Of a stretch of 64,000 nucleotides of DNA, positions 25,861 through 34,837 are shown one piece after another. The stretch covers positions 38,785-102,784 of the forward strand of contig CAYJFY010000004.1 in the NCBI GenBank assembly GCA_964369755.1, in the 5' to 3' direction. The DNA comes from CAUPWF01 sp964369755 (lineage in GTDB: Bacteria; Bacillota; Clostridia; Lachnospirales; Lachnospiraceae). The position numbers and the translations under genes are program-made. The notes beneath the pieces were generated by a model. The model ran no database searches. It was not told where the DNA came from and saw only the letters and a list, made by a program, of their open reading frames with translations. The first letter of the stretch is position 1. Every line of letters starts with the position of its first letter.

Positions 25861-27594
25861 ATGGATTACAAAGAGAGTTATAGCGAATGGCTTAGTAATG
25901 ATTATTTTAACGAGGAAACAAAAGAAGAGTTAAAAGCAATTGCAAATAATGAAGATGAAATAAAAGAAAGATTCTACAAGGACTTAGAATTTGGTACTGC
26001 TGGATTAAGAGGGATTATCGGGGCAGGAACAAATCGCCTGAATATTTATACAGTGAGAAAGGCGACACAAGGACTGGCAAACTATATCATCGATTGCAAG
26101 CAAGCAGAGCGTGGAGTTGCGATCGCGTATGATTCTAGAAATATGTCGCCTGAGTTTGCAGACGAAGCTGCATTGTGCTTGGCAGCAAATGGAATCAAGG
26201 CATATGTTTTTGAGTCTCTTCGTCCAACACCAGAATTATCCTTTGCAGTTCGTGAGTTAAACTGTATCGCTGGAATCAATATCACAGCGAGTCATAATCC
26301 ACCAGAGTACAATGGATATAAGGTATATTGGGAGGATGGTGCACAGATTACACCACCGCATGACAAGGGGATTATGAGTCAAGTTGCACAGATTAGCGAT
26401 TATACGACACTAAAATCGACTGACATAGAGAGTGCAAAGAGCAACGGTCTATACGAGGTAATTGGAAAAGTAATCGATGACGCTTACATTGCGGAGTTGA
26501 AAAAATTAGTGATTCACGGTGATGCCATTAAGGAAATGGGAAAAGAGCTAAAGATTGTTTATTCTCCGTTACATGGAACTGGAAATATTCCGGTGCGTAG
26601 AGTGTTGGCTGAGCTTGGTTTTGAGCAAGTGTATGTGGTGAAGGAACAAGAATTACCAGATGGAAACTTCCCAACGGTTTCCTATCCGAATCCAGAGGCA
26701 GAGGAAGCGTTTGCGCTAGGATTGAAGCTTGCGAAGGAAGTGGATGCGGATTTGGTTTTAGCGACAGATCCAGATGCAGATAGATTGGGCGTATACGTAA
26801 AAGATACGAAAACAGGCGAATACAGAACTTTGACAGGAAACATGTCAGGATGCTTACTAGCAGACTATGAAATCGGACAAACAAAAGCTAAAAAAGGATT
26901 GCCAGAAGATGGATATTTAATCAAGACGATTGTTACATCTAATATGGCAGACGCTATCGCAGCACATTATGAAGTGGGCTTGTTGGAAGTGTTGACAGGG
27001 TTTAAATATATCGGACAAAAGATTCTTGGGTTTGAAACATCAGGTAAGGGTAGTTATCTGTTTGGTTTCGAAGAGAGCTATGGTTGCCTGATTGGTACAC
27101 ATGCGAGAGATAAAGATGCGATTGTTGCAACACAAGCGTTGTGCGAGGCAGCAGCGTATTACAAGACAAAAGGTAAAACCTTGTGGGATGCAATGATGGA
27201 CATGTATGAAAAGTATGGCTATTATGTAGATGATATCCAAGCGATTACCCTACAAGGAATTGAGGGAATTGCAAAAATCCAAACTATTTTGAAGACATTG
27301 AGAGAGACACCACTGAAGGAAATCGGTGGATATCAAGTGTTGAAGATGCGCGACTACAAGGCAGATACAGTATTGGATTTAGCTACAGGGGAAGAAACAA
27401 AAACTGGACTGCCAAGTTCGGATGTATTGTATTATGAGCTGACAGATGATGCGTGGTTCTGCGTGAGACCATCTGGAACAGAGCCTAAAATCAAATTTTA
27501 TTATGGTATAAAAGGCGAAAATTCGGAAGAAGCGCACAAAAAGTCAGAAAAATTCGGAAAATCTGTTGTTGAAATGGTGGAAACCATGATATAA
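25861..27594 (+). CDS. Phosphoglucomutase/phosphomannomutase (alpha-D-phosphohexomutase)
   Basis: A 577-residue mutase interconverting glucose-1-phosphate and glucose-6-phosphate, or the mannose pair. The phosphoserine loop is GINITASHNPPEYNGYKVYW, the metal loop ATDPDADRLG, the sugar loop GFEESYG and the phosphate site RPSGTEPKIKFYY. The length matches Bacillus PgcA-type enzymes. It links the glycogen genes (glgC, glgP) to glycolysis. The ATG has AGGGAGG upstream. Confidence 0.95.
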   Translation: MDYKESYSEWLSNDYFNEETKEELKAIANNEDEIKERFYKDLEFGTAGLRGIIGAGTNRLNIYTVRKATQGLANYIIDCKQAERGVAIAYDSRNMSPEFADEAALCLAANGIKAYVFESLRPTPELSFAVRELNCIAGINITASHNPPEYNGYKVYWEDGAQITPPHDKGIMSQVAQISDYTTLKSTDIESAKSNGLYEVIGKVIDDAYIAELKKLVIHGDAIKEMGKELKIVYSPLHGTGNIPVRRVLAELGFEQVYVVKEQELPDGNFPTVSYPNPEAEEAFALGLKLAKEVDADLVLATDPDADRLGVYVKDTKTGEYRTLTGNMSGCLLADYEIGQTKAKKGLPEDGYLIKTIVTSNMADAIAAHYEVGLLEVLTGFKYIGQKILGFETSGKGSYLFGFEESYGCLIGTHARDKDAIVATQALCEAAAYYKTKGKTLWDAMMDMYEKYGYYVDDIQAITLQGIEGIAKIQTILKTLRETPLKEIGGYQVLKMRDYKADTVLDLATGEETKTGLPSSDVLYYELTDDAWFCVRPSGTEPKIKFYYGIKGENSEEAHKKSEKFGKSVVEMVETMI

Positions 27595-27597
27595 AGC

Positions 27598-27626
27598 TTG
27601 ACAAACAAGGGTTTACAAGGTATAAC
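27598..27626 (+). promoter_or_regulatory. Strong hup promoter
   Basis: TTGACA (27598-27603), 17-bp spacer, TATAAC (27621-27626), starting 4 nt after the mutase stop. Near-consensus, as expected for an abundant nucleoid protein. Confidence 0.85.
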
Positions 27627-27715
27627 ATTAACTAAGAGTGTTGTTAAAAGAATTCAGACATAAAGACAATGCAATATAAAAACTTGATAGTATATCACGA
27701 GGAGGACATTTTAAG

Positions 27716-27991
27716 ATGAACAAAACAGAATTTGTTGCAGCAATCGCTGAAGCTGCAGAAGTATCAAAAAAAGACGCAGAGAAAGTAGTAAAGGCATTTG
27801 CTGATGTAGTAACAGAAGAATTAAAAAAAGGTGAGAAAATTCAATTAGTTGGATTCGGAACATTCGAGACAAGCCAAAGAGCTGCTAGAGATGGAAGAAA
27901 CCCTAAGACAGGCGAGACAATGAAGATTGCAGCTAGCACATCACCAAAATTCAAGCCAGGAAAAGCATTAAAAGACGCAGTTAACGCGTAA
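27716..27991 (+). CDS. hup: DNA-binding protein HU
   Basis: A 91-residue HU-family protein that bends and compacts DNA. MNKTEFVAAIAEAAEVSKKDAEK, GFGTFETSQRAARDGRNPKTG and the terminal FKPGKALKDAVN are canonical; the DNA-intercalating Pro of the arm is in GRNPKTGE. GAGGAG lies before the ATG. It has its own promoter and its own terminator. Confidence 0.97.
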   Translation: MNKTEFVAAIAEAAEVSKKDAEKVVKAFADVVTEELKKGEKIQLVGFGTFETSQRAARDGRNPKTGETMKIAASTSPKFKPGKALKDAVNA

Positions 27992-28004
27992 TAAACAAAG
28001 GAAC

Positions 28005-28041
28005 AGGGGTAGGACGCATAGCGTTTTACCTCTATTTTTTT
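28005..28041 (+). terminator. hup terminator
   Basis: AGGGGTAGGACGC pairs with GCGTTTTACCTCT (two G.T wobbles) around ATA, followed by ATTTTTTT. Confidence 0.85.
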
Positions 28042-28042
28042 A

Positions 28043-28088
28043 GGGGACGGGGGAAGGGTGAGCGCAAGCTCGCATCTCCCCCGTCCCC
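28043..28088 (+). repeat. 3'-UTR hairpin element, copy 4
   Basis: GGGGACGGGGGAAGGGTGAGC opposite GCTCGCATCTCC with the distal arm CCCCCGTCCCC, closed by a GCAA (GNRA) tetraloop. The inner-stem pair A-T of other copies is G-C here and the next is T.G, so pairing is kept while the A.C/G.T/G.A patch is unchanged. It lies between the hup terminator and rqcP. Confidence 0.85.
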
Positions 28089-28109
28089 AACAAAAGGAGG
28101 AAAGTTGAA

Positions 28110-28349
28110 GTGAGATTAGATAAATATCTAAAAGTATCCAGATTAATCAAAAGAAGAACGGTTGCCAATGAAGCTTGTGAAGCAGGAAGAGTATTGCTCA
28201 ATGACAAGGTTGCAAAATCATCGGCACAGGTGAAGGTTGGAGATTTGATTGAGATTCAATTTGGAACAAAGAATGTAAAAGTTGAAATTCTAGACATTCA
28301 GGACACTACAAAAAAAGACGAAGCAAAAGAACTATTTAAATATTTATAA
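28110..28349 (+). CDS. rqcP: RqcP-type S4-domain ribosome quality-control factor
   Basis: A 79-residue protein that is essentially one S4 RNA-binding domain (MRLDKYLKVSRLIKRRTVAN and GRVLLNDKVAKSSAQVKVGD). This is the YabO/RqcP family, which works with RqcH on stalled 50S subunits to add Ala tails. The start is GTG at 28110, with AAAGGAGG about 9 nt upstream. The position just before yabP-yabQ-divIC is the conserved Firmicutes order. Confidence 0.93.
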   Translation: MRLDKYLKVSRLIKRRTVANEACEAGRVLLNDKVAKSSAQVKVGDLIEIQFGTKNVKVEILDIQDTTKKDEAKELFKYL

Positions 28350-28365
28350 AAAATGATAGAAAAGA

Positions 28366-28395
28366 GTCATAGTCTCGTCCCACTCATCATATATT
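28366..28395 (+). promoter_or_regulatory. Sigma-E-like promoter for yabP-yabQ
   Basis: GTCATAGT (28366-28373), 14-bp spacer, CATATATT (28388-28395). It fits the mother-cell sigma-E pattern and agrees with the known sigma-E control of yabPQ in Bacillus. Confidence 0.7.
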
Positions 28396-28433
28396 GTTAA
28401 AGAAGACGATCTAGGTGAGGGAGGAGTGTTTTA

Positions 28434-28718
28434 ATGGAAGAGAGGCAAATGACAAAACCGCACAAACTAGTTGTGAATAATAGAAAAACAAGTTTAATTA
28501 CAGGGGTTAAGGATGTGTTGGCCTTTGATTTGAACGAGGTGTTACTAGAGACGGAACAAGGGATGTTGATGATCAAAGGATTGGATTTGCATGTGAATCG
28601 ATTGACGCTAGAAAAAGGCGAGGTTGATATATCCGGTCATATCAACAGTGTTGCTTATTCGGATGCGCAACAAACGAAGAATCAAAATGAAAAGCTGTTC
28701 GCAAAGCTGTTTAAATAG
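28434..28718 (+). CDS. yabP: Sporulation protein YabP
   Basis: A 94-residue YabP/YqfC-family protein (HKLVVNNRKTSLITGVKDVLAFD and LHVNRLTLEKGEVDISGHI). In Bacillus it is made in the mother cell and needed for sporulation. The ATG is preceded by GGGAGGAG. Its stop overlaps the start of yabQ, and a sigma-E-like promoter lies upstream. Confidence 0.93.
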   Translation: MEERQMTKPHKLVVNNRKTSLITGVKDVLAFDLNEVLLETEQGMLMIKGLDLHVNRLTLEKGEVDISGHINSVAYSDAQQTKNQNEKLFAKLFK

Positions 28719-29059
28719 TGATGTTGGAAATAGCAGAAGAGTTATCAATCTGTTTGTTTGCAATATGGACCGGCTTTGTCGTAAGTGGTTGCTATCTCTT
28801 AATTATTTGTTTTAGAAAACTTGTAAAGCACTCATTGTGGATGATTCAACTAGAGGATTTCTTTTTCTTTCTTATCGCAAGCATCTATGTGTTTCGCCAG
28901 ATTGTATTATCATGCCATGGGGTCATTCGATGGTACTTCTGCGTGGGCATGTTTTTGGGCGGGGGATCTCTGTATGTTTTGTGGACGGCCATGGGCAAGA
29001 TGTGGCATGTCATAAAAAAGAACTTGCAAAAAAGAGGCAAAAGAGGTATGATGATGTAA
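28718..29059 (+). CDS. yabQ: Spore cortex biosynthesis protein YabQ
   Basis: A small membrane protein (113 residues) with about three hydrophobic segments in the first 90 residues and a basic tail. Position and topology match YabQ, needed for cortex formation. Translation starts at GTG 28718, overlapping the yabP stop, or at the next codon, ATG 28721. Sequence similarity in this family is low, so the call leans on gene order. Confidence 0.83.
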   Translation: MMLEIAEELSICLFAIWTGFVVSGCYLLIICFRKLVKHSLWMIQLEDFFFFLIASIYVFRQIVLSCHGVIRWYFCVGMFLGGGSLYVLWTAMGKMWHVIKKNLQKRGKRGMMM

Positions 29060-29091
29060 TCATAGTAGTATGTAATTAGTGAGGTGCGTTT

Positions 29092-29430
29092 ATGGGGAGA
29101 GATAAACAAAAGCAAATTACTAGTAAACCAAGACCGATGACAAAGAGAGCGCCAAAAGTACGAAGATCACACAAGTTGCTTGTGGGGGTTTGTTTGCTTG
29201 CGGCTACAATTGCGGTAGGGGTATCTAGTATTGATTTGCTGAGTCAAAGCAGAGAGCTCGAGGTGACGGAAGCGGAGTTGTTAAAACAACTTGAAGAAGC
29301 ACAGGCTCTTGCAAAGGAAATAGAAGAATTTGAGGAATATTCTAAGACGGAAGAATATATAGAAGAGGTGGCAAGAGAAAAATTGGGATTGGTATATCCT
29401 GATGAGATCGTATTGAAACCAGAACAATAA
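29092..29430 (+). CDS. divIC: Septum formation initiator DivIC/FtsL-type
   Basis: A 112-residue bitopic division protein. A basic cytoplasmic N-terminus precedes one transmembrane segment (about 28-46) and a coiled coil (LEVTEAELLKQLEEAQALAKE). The C-terminal DivIC motif includes EYIEEVAREKLGLVYPDEIVL. It acts with FtsL and DivIB/FtsQ at the division septum. A clear terminator follows, separating it from spoIIE. Confidence 0.92.
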   Translation: MGRDKQKQITSKPRPMTKRAPKVRRSHKLLVGVCLLAATIAVGVSSIDLLSQSRELEVTEAELLKQLEEAQALAKEIEEFEEYSKTEEYIEEVAREKLGLVYPDEIVLKPEQ

Positions 29431-29435
29431 CAAAC

Positions 29436-29475
29436 GAAAGCTTTAGAGGACAGAGTGGTCTTCTAAAGCTTTTCT
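29436..29475 (+). terminator. Terminator after divIC
   Basis: GAAAGCTTTAGAGGAC pairs with GTCTTCTAAAGCTTTTC around a short loop, with a T-rich 3' side. It insulates spoIIE. Confidence 0.88.
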
Positions 29476-29532
29476 TTATATAAGGGGAATTCCATTTCCT
29501 GATTTATAATGAGAATGAAGTAGAGGTGAAGG

Positions 29533-30936
29533 ATGGAGAAGGCATTAAAGGTAGGACAAGGGTTAAAATTAAATCCGTATACAGTTCAGATGGAAAAGCT
29601 TGCAGAGTCACTAAAGAGGATGTCCCTTCTAGGGAATCACAAATATGAGAAGAAGAATTATACAGAGGAAAACATTCTGGAGATTACAAAGCGAGTGGAG
29701 GGCGAGTTGTGCAGGGGCTGCCGAGCGAAAGTCTGCGAAGCCTTCGAAAATGGGACAACCAGAGGCTTGGTCACAGAGATGGTTGAGGCCTTAGATGAGT
29801 ATGGAATAGAATTGAATGTAATAAAAAAGCGAAGCATACAGACGCAATGTGGAAAGTTTGATCAACTGAAGGCAGTAATCGAAGAGGGATTTTCTCAGAT
29901 AAAAAAAGATTATATTTGGGAGATGCGAATGGAAAAAAATAAGGAGGCTTCTTTGCAGGCTGTGAAATCAGTTGCTGATGCAATTGAAGAGGTTGCGAGG
30001 GAATTGGAGGCTAGTATCTTTCAAGACGAAAGATTAGAAAAAAAACTCGCGCAGGCATTGAGAAAAATGGGGATGCGTTTGCTTAAGATTACGTTTATGG
30101 TATCGGAGCAAGGACAATACGAAGTTCAACTTTCGGCAAAGGCAAAAAAAGGAGGGTGCATTGAGATTTCCAAAATAGCAGATGTCATTTCAACAGTCTT
30201 GGGACACAAGTTTGTATCGGAGGTAACATCCAACTTTGTGCTACAAGAGGAATATACCACGGTGATCTTTATTGAGAAACCGAGTTTTCAGACCATATAT
30301 GGAGTTGCGAAAAAAGAAAAGAATGGAAGTGAAATTTCAGGAGATAATTTTCTGGTAATGGATATACCAGGAGGGAAGAAAGGAATTCTTATATCCGATG
30401 GAATGGGGAGTGGAGAGGAAGCATTTGCAGAAAGTGGTTGTACCATAGAGGCGGCGGAAGAACTTTTGGAAACAGGGATTTCCGCAGAGTTGGTTGTGGA
30501 GATGTTAAATGCGATGCTTGTCAGTAGAACGGCAGAAGAGAGGTTTGCAACCTTTGATCTCTGTGTTTTGGATCTATATCAGGGAGTGGGAACGCTGATC
30601 AAAGCGGGTACGGCTCCAACCTATATCAAAAACAAAAACAAAACGCGTCGCTATGAGGCGAACTCACTGCCGATTGGAATTGTGCTTGAAAGCGAATTTG
30701 AAGCATACCATTTCATCGTAGGAGAGGAGACCTATATTGTGATGATGACGGATGGAGTTTTGGATATGATTCCATTTGACTTGAGGGAGCATTATGTGGA
30801 GAAATTTCTGAGTTGTGTAGAGACGAAAAATCCGAACGAGATTGCGAAAGAGCTCCTGAATAGTATCTTTCATCTACAAGGGGAAGAAGCGAAGGACGAT
30901 ATGTTGGTATTGGTAATGGGAGTTTGGAAGCAGTGA
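29533..30936 (+). CDS. spoIIE: SpoIIE-type PP2C phosphatase lacking the membrane domain
   Basis: A 467-residue protein in the exact spoIIE position (divIC-spoIIE-tilS). The C-terminal PP2C/SpoIIE phosphatase domain (about 255-467) has DNFLVMDIPGGKKGILISDGMGSGEEA, the LIKAGTAPTYI segment and AKDDMLVLVM. The N-terminal part matches the soluble regulatory region with a CRGCRAKVC Cys cluster. Bacillus SpoIIE is about 827 residues with ten membrane spans; here no hydrophobic span is present. It would dephosphorylate SpoIIAA to activate sigma-F in the forespore. No upstream in-frame extension with membrane spans was found between divIC and this start. Confidence 0.88.
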   Translation: MEKALKVGQGLKLNPYTVQMEKLAESLKRMSLLGNHKYEKKNYTEENILEITKRVEGELCRGCRAKVCEAFENGTTRGLVTEMVEALDEYGIELNVIKKRSIQTQCGKFDQLKAVIEEGFSQIKKDYIWEMRMEKNKEASLQAVKSVADAIEEVARELEASIFQDERLEKKLAQALRKMGMRLLKITFMVSEQGQYEVQLSAKAKKGGCIEISKIADVISTVLGHKFVSEVTSNFVLQEEYTTVIFIEKPSFQTIYGVAKKEKNGSEISGDNFLVMDIPGGKKGILISDGMGSGEEAFAESGCTIEAAEELLETGISAELVVEMLNAMLVSRTAEERFATFDLCVLDLYQGVGTLIKAGTAPTYIKNKNKTRRYEANSLPIGIVLESEFEAYHFIVGEETYIVMMTDGVLDMIPFDLREHYVEKFLSCVETKNPNEIAKELLNSIFHLQGEEAKDDMLVLVMGVWKQ

Positions 30937-31023
30937 TTGGTGTGGAGGAGAAATCGAACCTGCGTCTTGCATTCACAAGGGAAATTAATTATACTGAAAG
31001 AAATAAAATTTGAAGGTAGGATA

Positions 31024-32448
31024 ATGATTAAGAAAATACGGGAATACATGGAATGCCATGACATGATTGAAAAGGGAGATTCGATAATCGTAGGCATATC
31101 AGGCGGAGCCGATTCGATATGTCTTTTTTTCGTGTTGCTTGAGTTGCGAAAAGAGTTGGATTTGACCTTGCATGCGGTGCATGTCAACCATAATCTAAGG
31201 GGAGAGGAAGCCTTACGGGATCAGAAGTATGTAGAAGGATTATGTGAGTCGGTAGGAGTCCCACTTACGATAGTCTCCCAGCAAGTCGGGCGCATAGCCA
31301 GAGAACGGCGAATATCCGTAGAAGAAGCAGGGCGGGAACTCCGACGAGAAGCATTTCTAGAGAAAATGGAAGAGGTGGGTGCAACGAAAATTGCGTTGGC
31401 ACATCATTGCAATGATAATGCTGAGACCCTATTGTTTCATCTGGCAAGAGGAACAGGAAGTCAGGGGATGCGAGGGGTTCTGCCGAAGAATAAGCAATGG
31501 ATTCGTCCGCTTCTTCTGCTAGAGAAGCAGGAAATTCTCGCATACTTGCAGGGAAAAAATCACGCATACTGCATAGATTCTAGTAATATGGATAATGTTT
31601 ATACAAGAAATAAAATAAGAAATTGTATTTTGCCACTATTAGAAGAGATTAACCCAAGAGCAGTTCGACATATCGGAGAGGCCATTGAGGATATTCGACA
31701 GATGGATGAACTGGTGATGGATTTGGTGAATCAGGCGTATAAAAAATATGTTCAAGAAGAAATAGATGAGAGAAGCTTCCTGATATCTAGCGATTTGTTT
31801 GGTGAAAAAGAAATGATACAGTTGAGAGTTTTGAAGCTAGTGCTAGAGAAGTCAGCCAATTGTCAGAAGGATATAGGACGGCGGCATATTCGGGCCGTAA
31901 AGAAGCTGATCGGTTTGCAGGTTGGGCGACAGATGGAATTGCCGTATGGAGTACGCGTGTATCGTGTATATGAAGGAATTCGTGTGATGCGAGGGGAAAA
32001 CAAAGAGAACAAGAGCAGTGATAAGAGTTGTGAGGTTGGTGTTAGTTTACAGATTCCAGGGATAACAAAATTGCCCAATGGAGATGTGCTCACTGCGAAA
32101 ATCTTGGAAAATCCTGCGACAGAAAGTTTCACAGAAACACTATACACGAAATACTTCGAGTGTGATATAATGAACTATAACGCAGAAATCAGAACTAGAA
32201 AAAGCGGAGATTATCTGATATTTAATTCGCAAGGTGATAAGACCAAATTAAAAAAATATTTTATCAATGAGAAGGTACCAAATGTCATAAGAGACGAGAT
32301 ATATAATATCGTGATTGGACAGGAAGTCTTGTGGGTATTAGGATATCGGAAAAGTGCTGCTTACGGTGTGAAAGATTATAAAAAGTCGTTTATACAATTA
32401 GAATGGAAAAGAGATAAGGAGAATACGAAATGGAAAAAATCAGAGTAA
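31024..32448 (+). CDS. tilS: tRNA(Ile)-lysidine synthase
   Basis: Converts the wobble C34 of tRNA-Ile(CAU) to lysidine. The PP-loop IVGISGGADSICL is at about residues 21-33 and the TARNK-like NVYTRNKIRN further on. A C-terminal TilS domain (SGDYLIF, FINEKVP, YRKSAAYGV) completes the 474 residues. ATG 31024 is preceded by AGGTAGGA; an in-frame ATG at 30937 directly after spoIIE adds an unconserved stretch. The 3' end overlaps hpt by 19 nt. Confidence 0.95.
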   Translation: MIKKIREYMECHDMIEKGDSIIVGISGGADSICLFFVLLELRKELDLTLHAVHVNHNLRGEEALRDQKYVEGLCESVGVPLTIVSQQVGRIARERRISVEEAGRELRREAFLEKMEEVGATKIALAHHCNDNAETLLFHLARGTGSQGMRGVLPKNKQWIRPLLLLEKQEILAYLQGKNHAYCIDSSNMDNVYTRNKIRNCILPLLEEINPRAVRHIGEAIEDIRQMDELVMDLVNQAYKKYVQEEIDERSFLISSDLFGEKEMIQLRVLKLVLEKSANCQKDIGRRHIRAVKKLIGLQVGRQMELPYGVRVYRVYEGIRVMRGENKENKSSDKSCEVGVSLQIPGITKLPNGDVLTAKILENPATESFTETLYTKYFECDIMNYNAEIRTRKSGDYLIFNSQGDKTKLKKYFINEKVPNVIRDEIYNIVIGQEVLWVLGYRKSAAYGVKDYKKSFIQLEWKRDKENTKWKKSE

Positions 32449-32954
32449 TGATCACGGAAGAAGAAGTTTGCAAGAGAGTGAGCGACCTGGGCAAGAAAAT
32501 CAGTGAGGACTATGCAGGAAAGGAAATTCACCTAGTGTGTGTGTTAAAAGGTGGGGTCTTTTTTATGTGTGAACTGGCAAAGAGAATTACAATTCCAGTA
32601 ACCATGGATTTTATGAGTGTGAGTAGCTATGGGGATGACACAAAATCTAGTGGAGTTATCAGGATTGCCAAGGATTTGGATGAATCACTAAAAGGAAAGC
32701 ACTTATTGGTAGTAGAGGATATTATCGATTCGGGAAGAACGCTTTCATACTTGATGGAGATGTTCGAGCAGAGATTGCCAGAGAGTATCAGTCTATGCAC
32801 CTTATTGGATAAACCAGATAGACGTGTGGTAGATGTGAATGTAGATTATGTGGGATTTGAAATTCCAGATGAATTTGTGGTTGGATATGGACTAGACTAT
32901 GCACAAAAATACAGAAACTTGCCGTATATCGGAGTGGTTGAGGGTGTAGAATAG
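32430..32954 (+). CDS. hpt: Hypoxanthine phosphoribosyltransferase
   Basis: Purine salvage enzyme of 174 residues joining PRPP to hypoxanthine or guanine. The PRPP-binding loop is LLVVEDIIDSGRTL; LVCVLKGGVFFMCELA and FVVGYGLDYAQKYRNLPYIG are family motifs. The ATG lies inside the end of tilS with AAGGAG 8 nt upstream, so translation is probably coupled. tilS-hpt-ftsH is the standard Firmicutes order. Confidence 0.97.
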   Translation: MEKIRVMITEEEVCKRVSDLGKKISEDYAGKEIHLVCVLKGGVFFMCELAKRITIPVTMDFMSVSSYGDDTKSSGVIRIAKDLDESLKGKHLLVVEDIIDSGRTLSYLMEMFEQRLPESISLCTLLDKPDRRVVDVNVDYVGFEIPDEFVVGYGLDYAQKYRNLPYIGVVEGVE

Positions 32955-32993
32955 AGTAATATAAAATAAAACATAGAATAGAGGGCGTACAGA

Positions 32994-34826
32994 TTGAATC
33001 AGAACAATTTGAACAACAATAGGTTTGGCATGATGAGATATCTCCTATATGCGGCTTTGATCATGGTTGCGATATCATGGTTTGTTAATTTTAGCGCGCA
33101 AGGAGCAGCAAGCTACACATTTCAAGACTTTGAACAAGATGTTGCAGCAGGAAAAGTGGAGCATGTGACGGTTCTACAGAATCAAATAGTTCCGACCGGT
33201 GAGGCGGAGATTGTGATAGTAGGTGAGGGTGCTAGGAAGAAATTGGTGCTTTCAGATGTGAATGAGTTACAAGAACTACTAAGGGAAGAGAATGTTTCTT
33301 ACGAAGTGAGGGCGATGGCGAACACCTCTTGGATTTCTGACATTTTATTGCCACTTGTACTTGTTGGAGTTGGAGTTTTTGTGCTTTTCTTCGTTATGGG
33401 TAGACAGGGAAGTTCGAACTCAAAGGCCATGAACTTTGGAAAGAACAAGGCAAAGATGAATGTGGACTTTAACGTGAGTGTAAACTTCGAAAACGTTGCT
33501 GGACTTGAAGAGGAAAAAGAGGAGTTACAAGAGATTGTAGATTTTCTTAAGGAACCCAAAAAATATGTAGAGGTAGGGGCTAGGATTCCAAAGGGTGTTC
33601 TCTTGGTAGGACCACCAGGAACAGGTAAAACATTGTTAGCGAAAGCGGTTGCGGGAGAAGCAGGAGTTCCATTCTTTACAATATCAGGTTCTGATTTTGT
33701 TGAGATGTTTGTCGGAGTTGGAGCATCCCGTGTAAGAGAGTTGTTTGCAGATGCGAAGAAGCAGGAACCTTGTATTATTTTTATCGACGAGATAGATGCC
33801 GTAGCTAGACGTCGTGGTACTGGAATGGGTGGTGGACACGATGAGAGAGAGCAGACATTGAATCAGCTCTTGGTAGAGATGGATGGATTTGGAAGCAACG
33901 AGGGAATTATTGTGCTCGCTGCAACAAACCGTGTAGATATCTTGGATCCAGCGATCCTACGTCCAGGACGTTTCGATCGAAAAGTTGGTGTTGGAAAACC
34001 AGATATCAAAGGCCGTTTCGAAATTCTGAAAGTCCATTCGAAGGGCAAGCCTTTGAGTGAGGATGTTGATCTGCAACAAATTGCTCAGACAACAGCAGGA
34101 TTTACTGGGGCGGACTTAGAGAATCTGATGAATGAAGCAGCGATATTGGCAGCCAAAAACGAGCGTGGTTATCTGATGCAGCAAGACATCAGAGATTCCT
34201 TTGTCAAGGTTGGAATTGGTTCAGAGAAGAAAAGTCATGTGATTACGGAAAAAGAGAGAAGAATCACGGCTTATCACGAGGCTGGGCATGCAATTTTATT
34301 CCATGCACTCGATGAAGTGGGACCGGTTTACACGGTTTCTATCATTCCGACAGGTATGGGGGCAGCAGGATATACTATGCCATTACCAGAAAAGGATGAG
34401 ATGTTCCACACGAAGACGAAGATGTTACATCAAATCATGGTATCTCTAGGTGGACGTATCGCAGAAGATAAAATAATTGGAGATATCACAACAGGAGCTT
34501 CGCAAGATATTAAATCAGCGACTCAAATCGCCAAGGCGATGGTGACACAATACGGAATGTCAGAATCCTTAGGAATGATCTGTTATGGAGATGACGGACA
34601 TGAAGTGTTCTTGGGGAGAGATTTTGGACAGTCGGCGAAGTCTTATAGTGAATCGATTGCAGCACGTATCGATAGTGAAGTGAAGAACATTATTGATGAG
34701 TGTTATGTAAAAGCTACAGAATTGTTAATGGAACATGAAGGTGTGTTACATGCCTGTGCGCAACTGCTCTTGGAAAAAGAGAAGATAACTGCGGAGGAAT
34801 TTGTAGCATTGTTTGAAGAAAAGTAG
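32994..34826 (+). CDS. ftsH: ATP-dependent zinc metalloprotease FtsH
   Basis: Membrane-anchored AAA+ protease of 610 residues. Two membrane spans (about 12-32 and 107-128) flank an extracellular loop. The AAA domain has GPPGTGKTLLAKA, IIFIDEIDA and the second-region-of-homology ATNRVDILDPAILRPGRFDR. The zinc motif is HEAGH in the protease domain. It removes misassembled membrane proteins and short-lived regulators. Translation starts with TTG 32994 (GAGGG about 9 nt upstream), 39 nt after hpt. Confidence 0.96.
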   Translation: MNQNNLNNNRFGMMRYLLYAALIMVAISWFVNFSAQGAASYTFQDFEQDVAAGKVEHVTVLQNQIVPTGEAEIVIVGEGARKKLVLSDVNELQELLREENVSYEVRAMANTSWISDILLPLVLVGVGVFVLFFVMGRQGSSNSKAMNFGKNKAKMNVDFNVSVNFENVAGLEEEKEELQEIVDFLKEPKKYVEVGARIPKGVLLVGPPGTGKTLLAKAVAGEAGVPFFTISGSDFVEMFVGVGASRVRELFADAKKQEPCIIFIDEIDAVARRRGTGMGGGHDEREQTLNQLLVEMDGFGSNEGIIVLAATNRVDILDPAILRPGRFDRKVGVGKPDIKGRFEILKVHSKGKPLSEDVDLQQIAQTTAGFTGADLENLMNEAAILAAKNERGYLMQQDIRDSFVKVGIGSEKKSHVITEKERRITAYHEAGHAILFHALDEVGPVYTVSIIPTGMGAAGYTMPLPEKDEMFHTKTKMLHQIMVSLGGRIAEDKIIGDITTGASQDIKSATQIAKAMVTQYGMSESLGMICYGDDGHEVFLGRDFGQSAKSYSESIAARIDSEVKNIIDECYVKATELLMEHEGVLHACAQLLLEKEKITAEEFVALFEEK

Positions 34827-34837
34827 AGGGTCTTAAG

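Noticed and set aside
28043..28088. Ordinary intrinsic terminator.
   Set aside because: A separate terminator with a T-run (28005-28041) already lies upstream, this hairpin has no T-run, and it belongs to the repeated family with a conserved mismatch.
30941..30985. tRNA-like 3' end on the minus strand (ATCGAACC and a TGG at the edge, resembling a T-loop plus CCA).
   Set aside because: The T-stem does not pair (GCAGG opposite TCTCC) and no D-arm or anticodon arm follows. At most a decayed remnant; not annotated as a tRNA.
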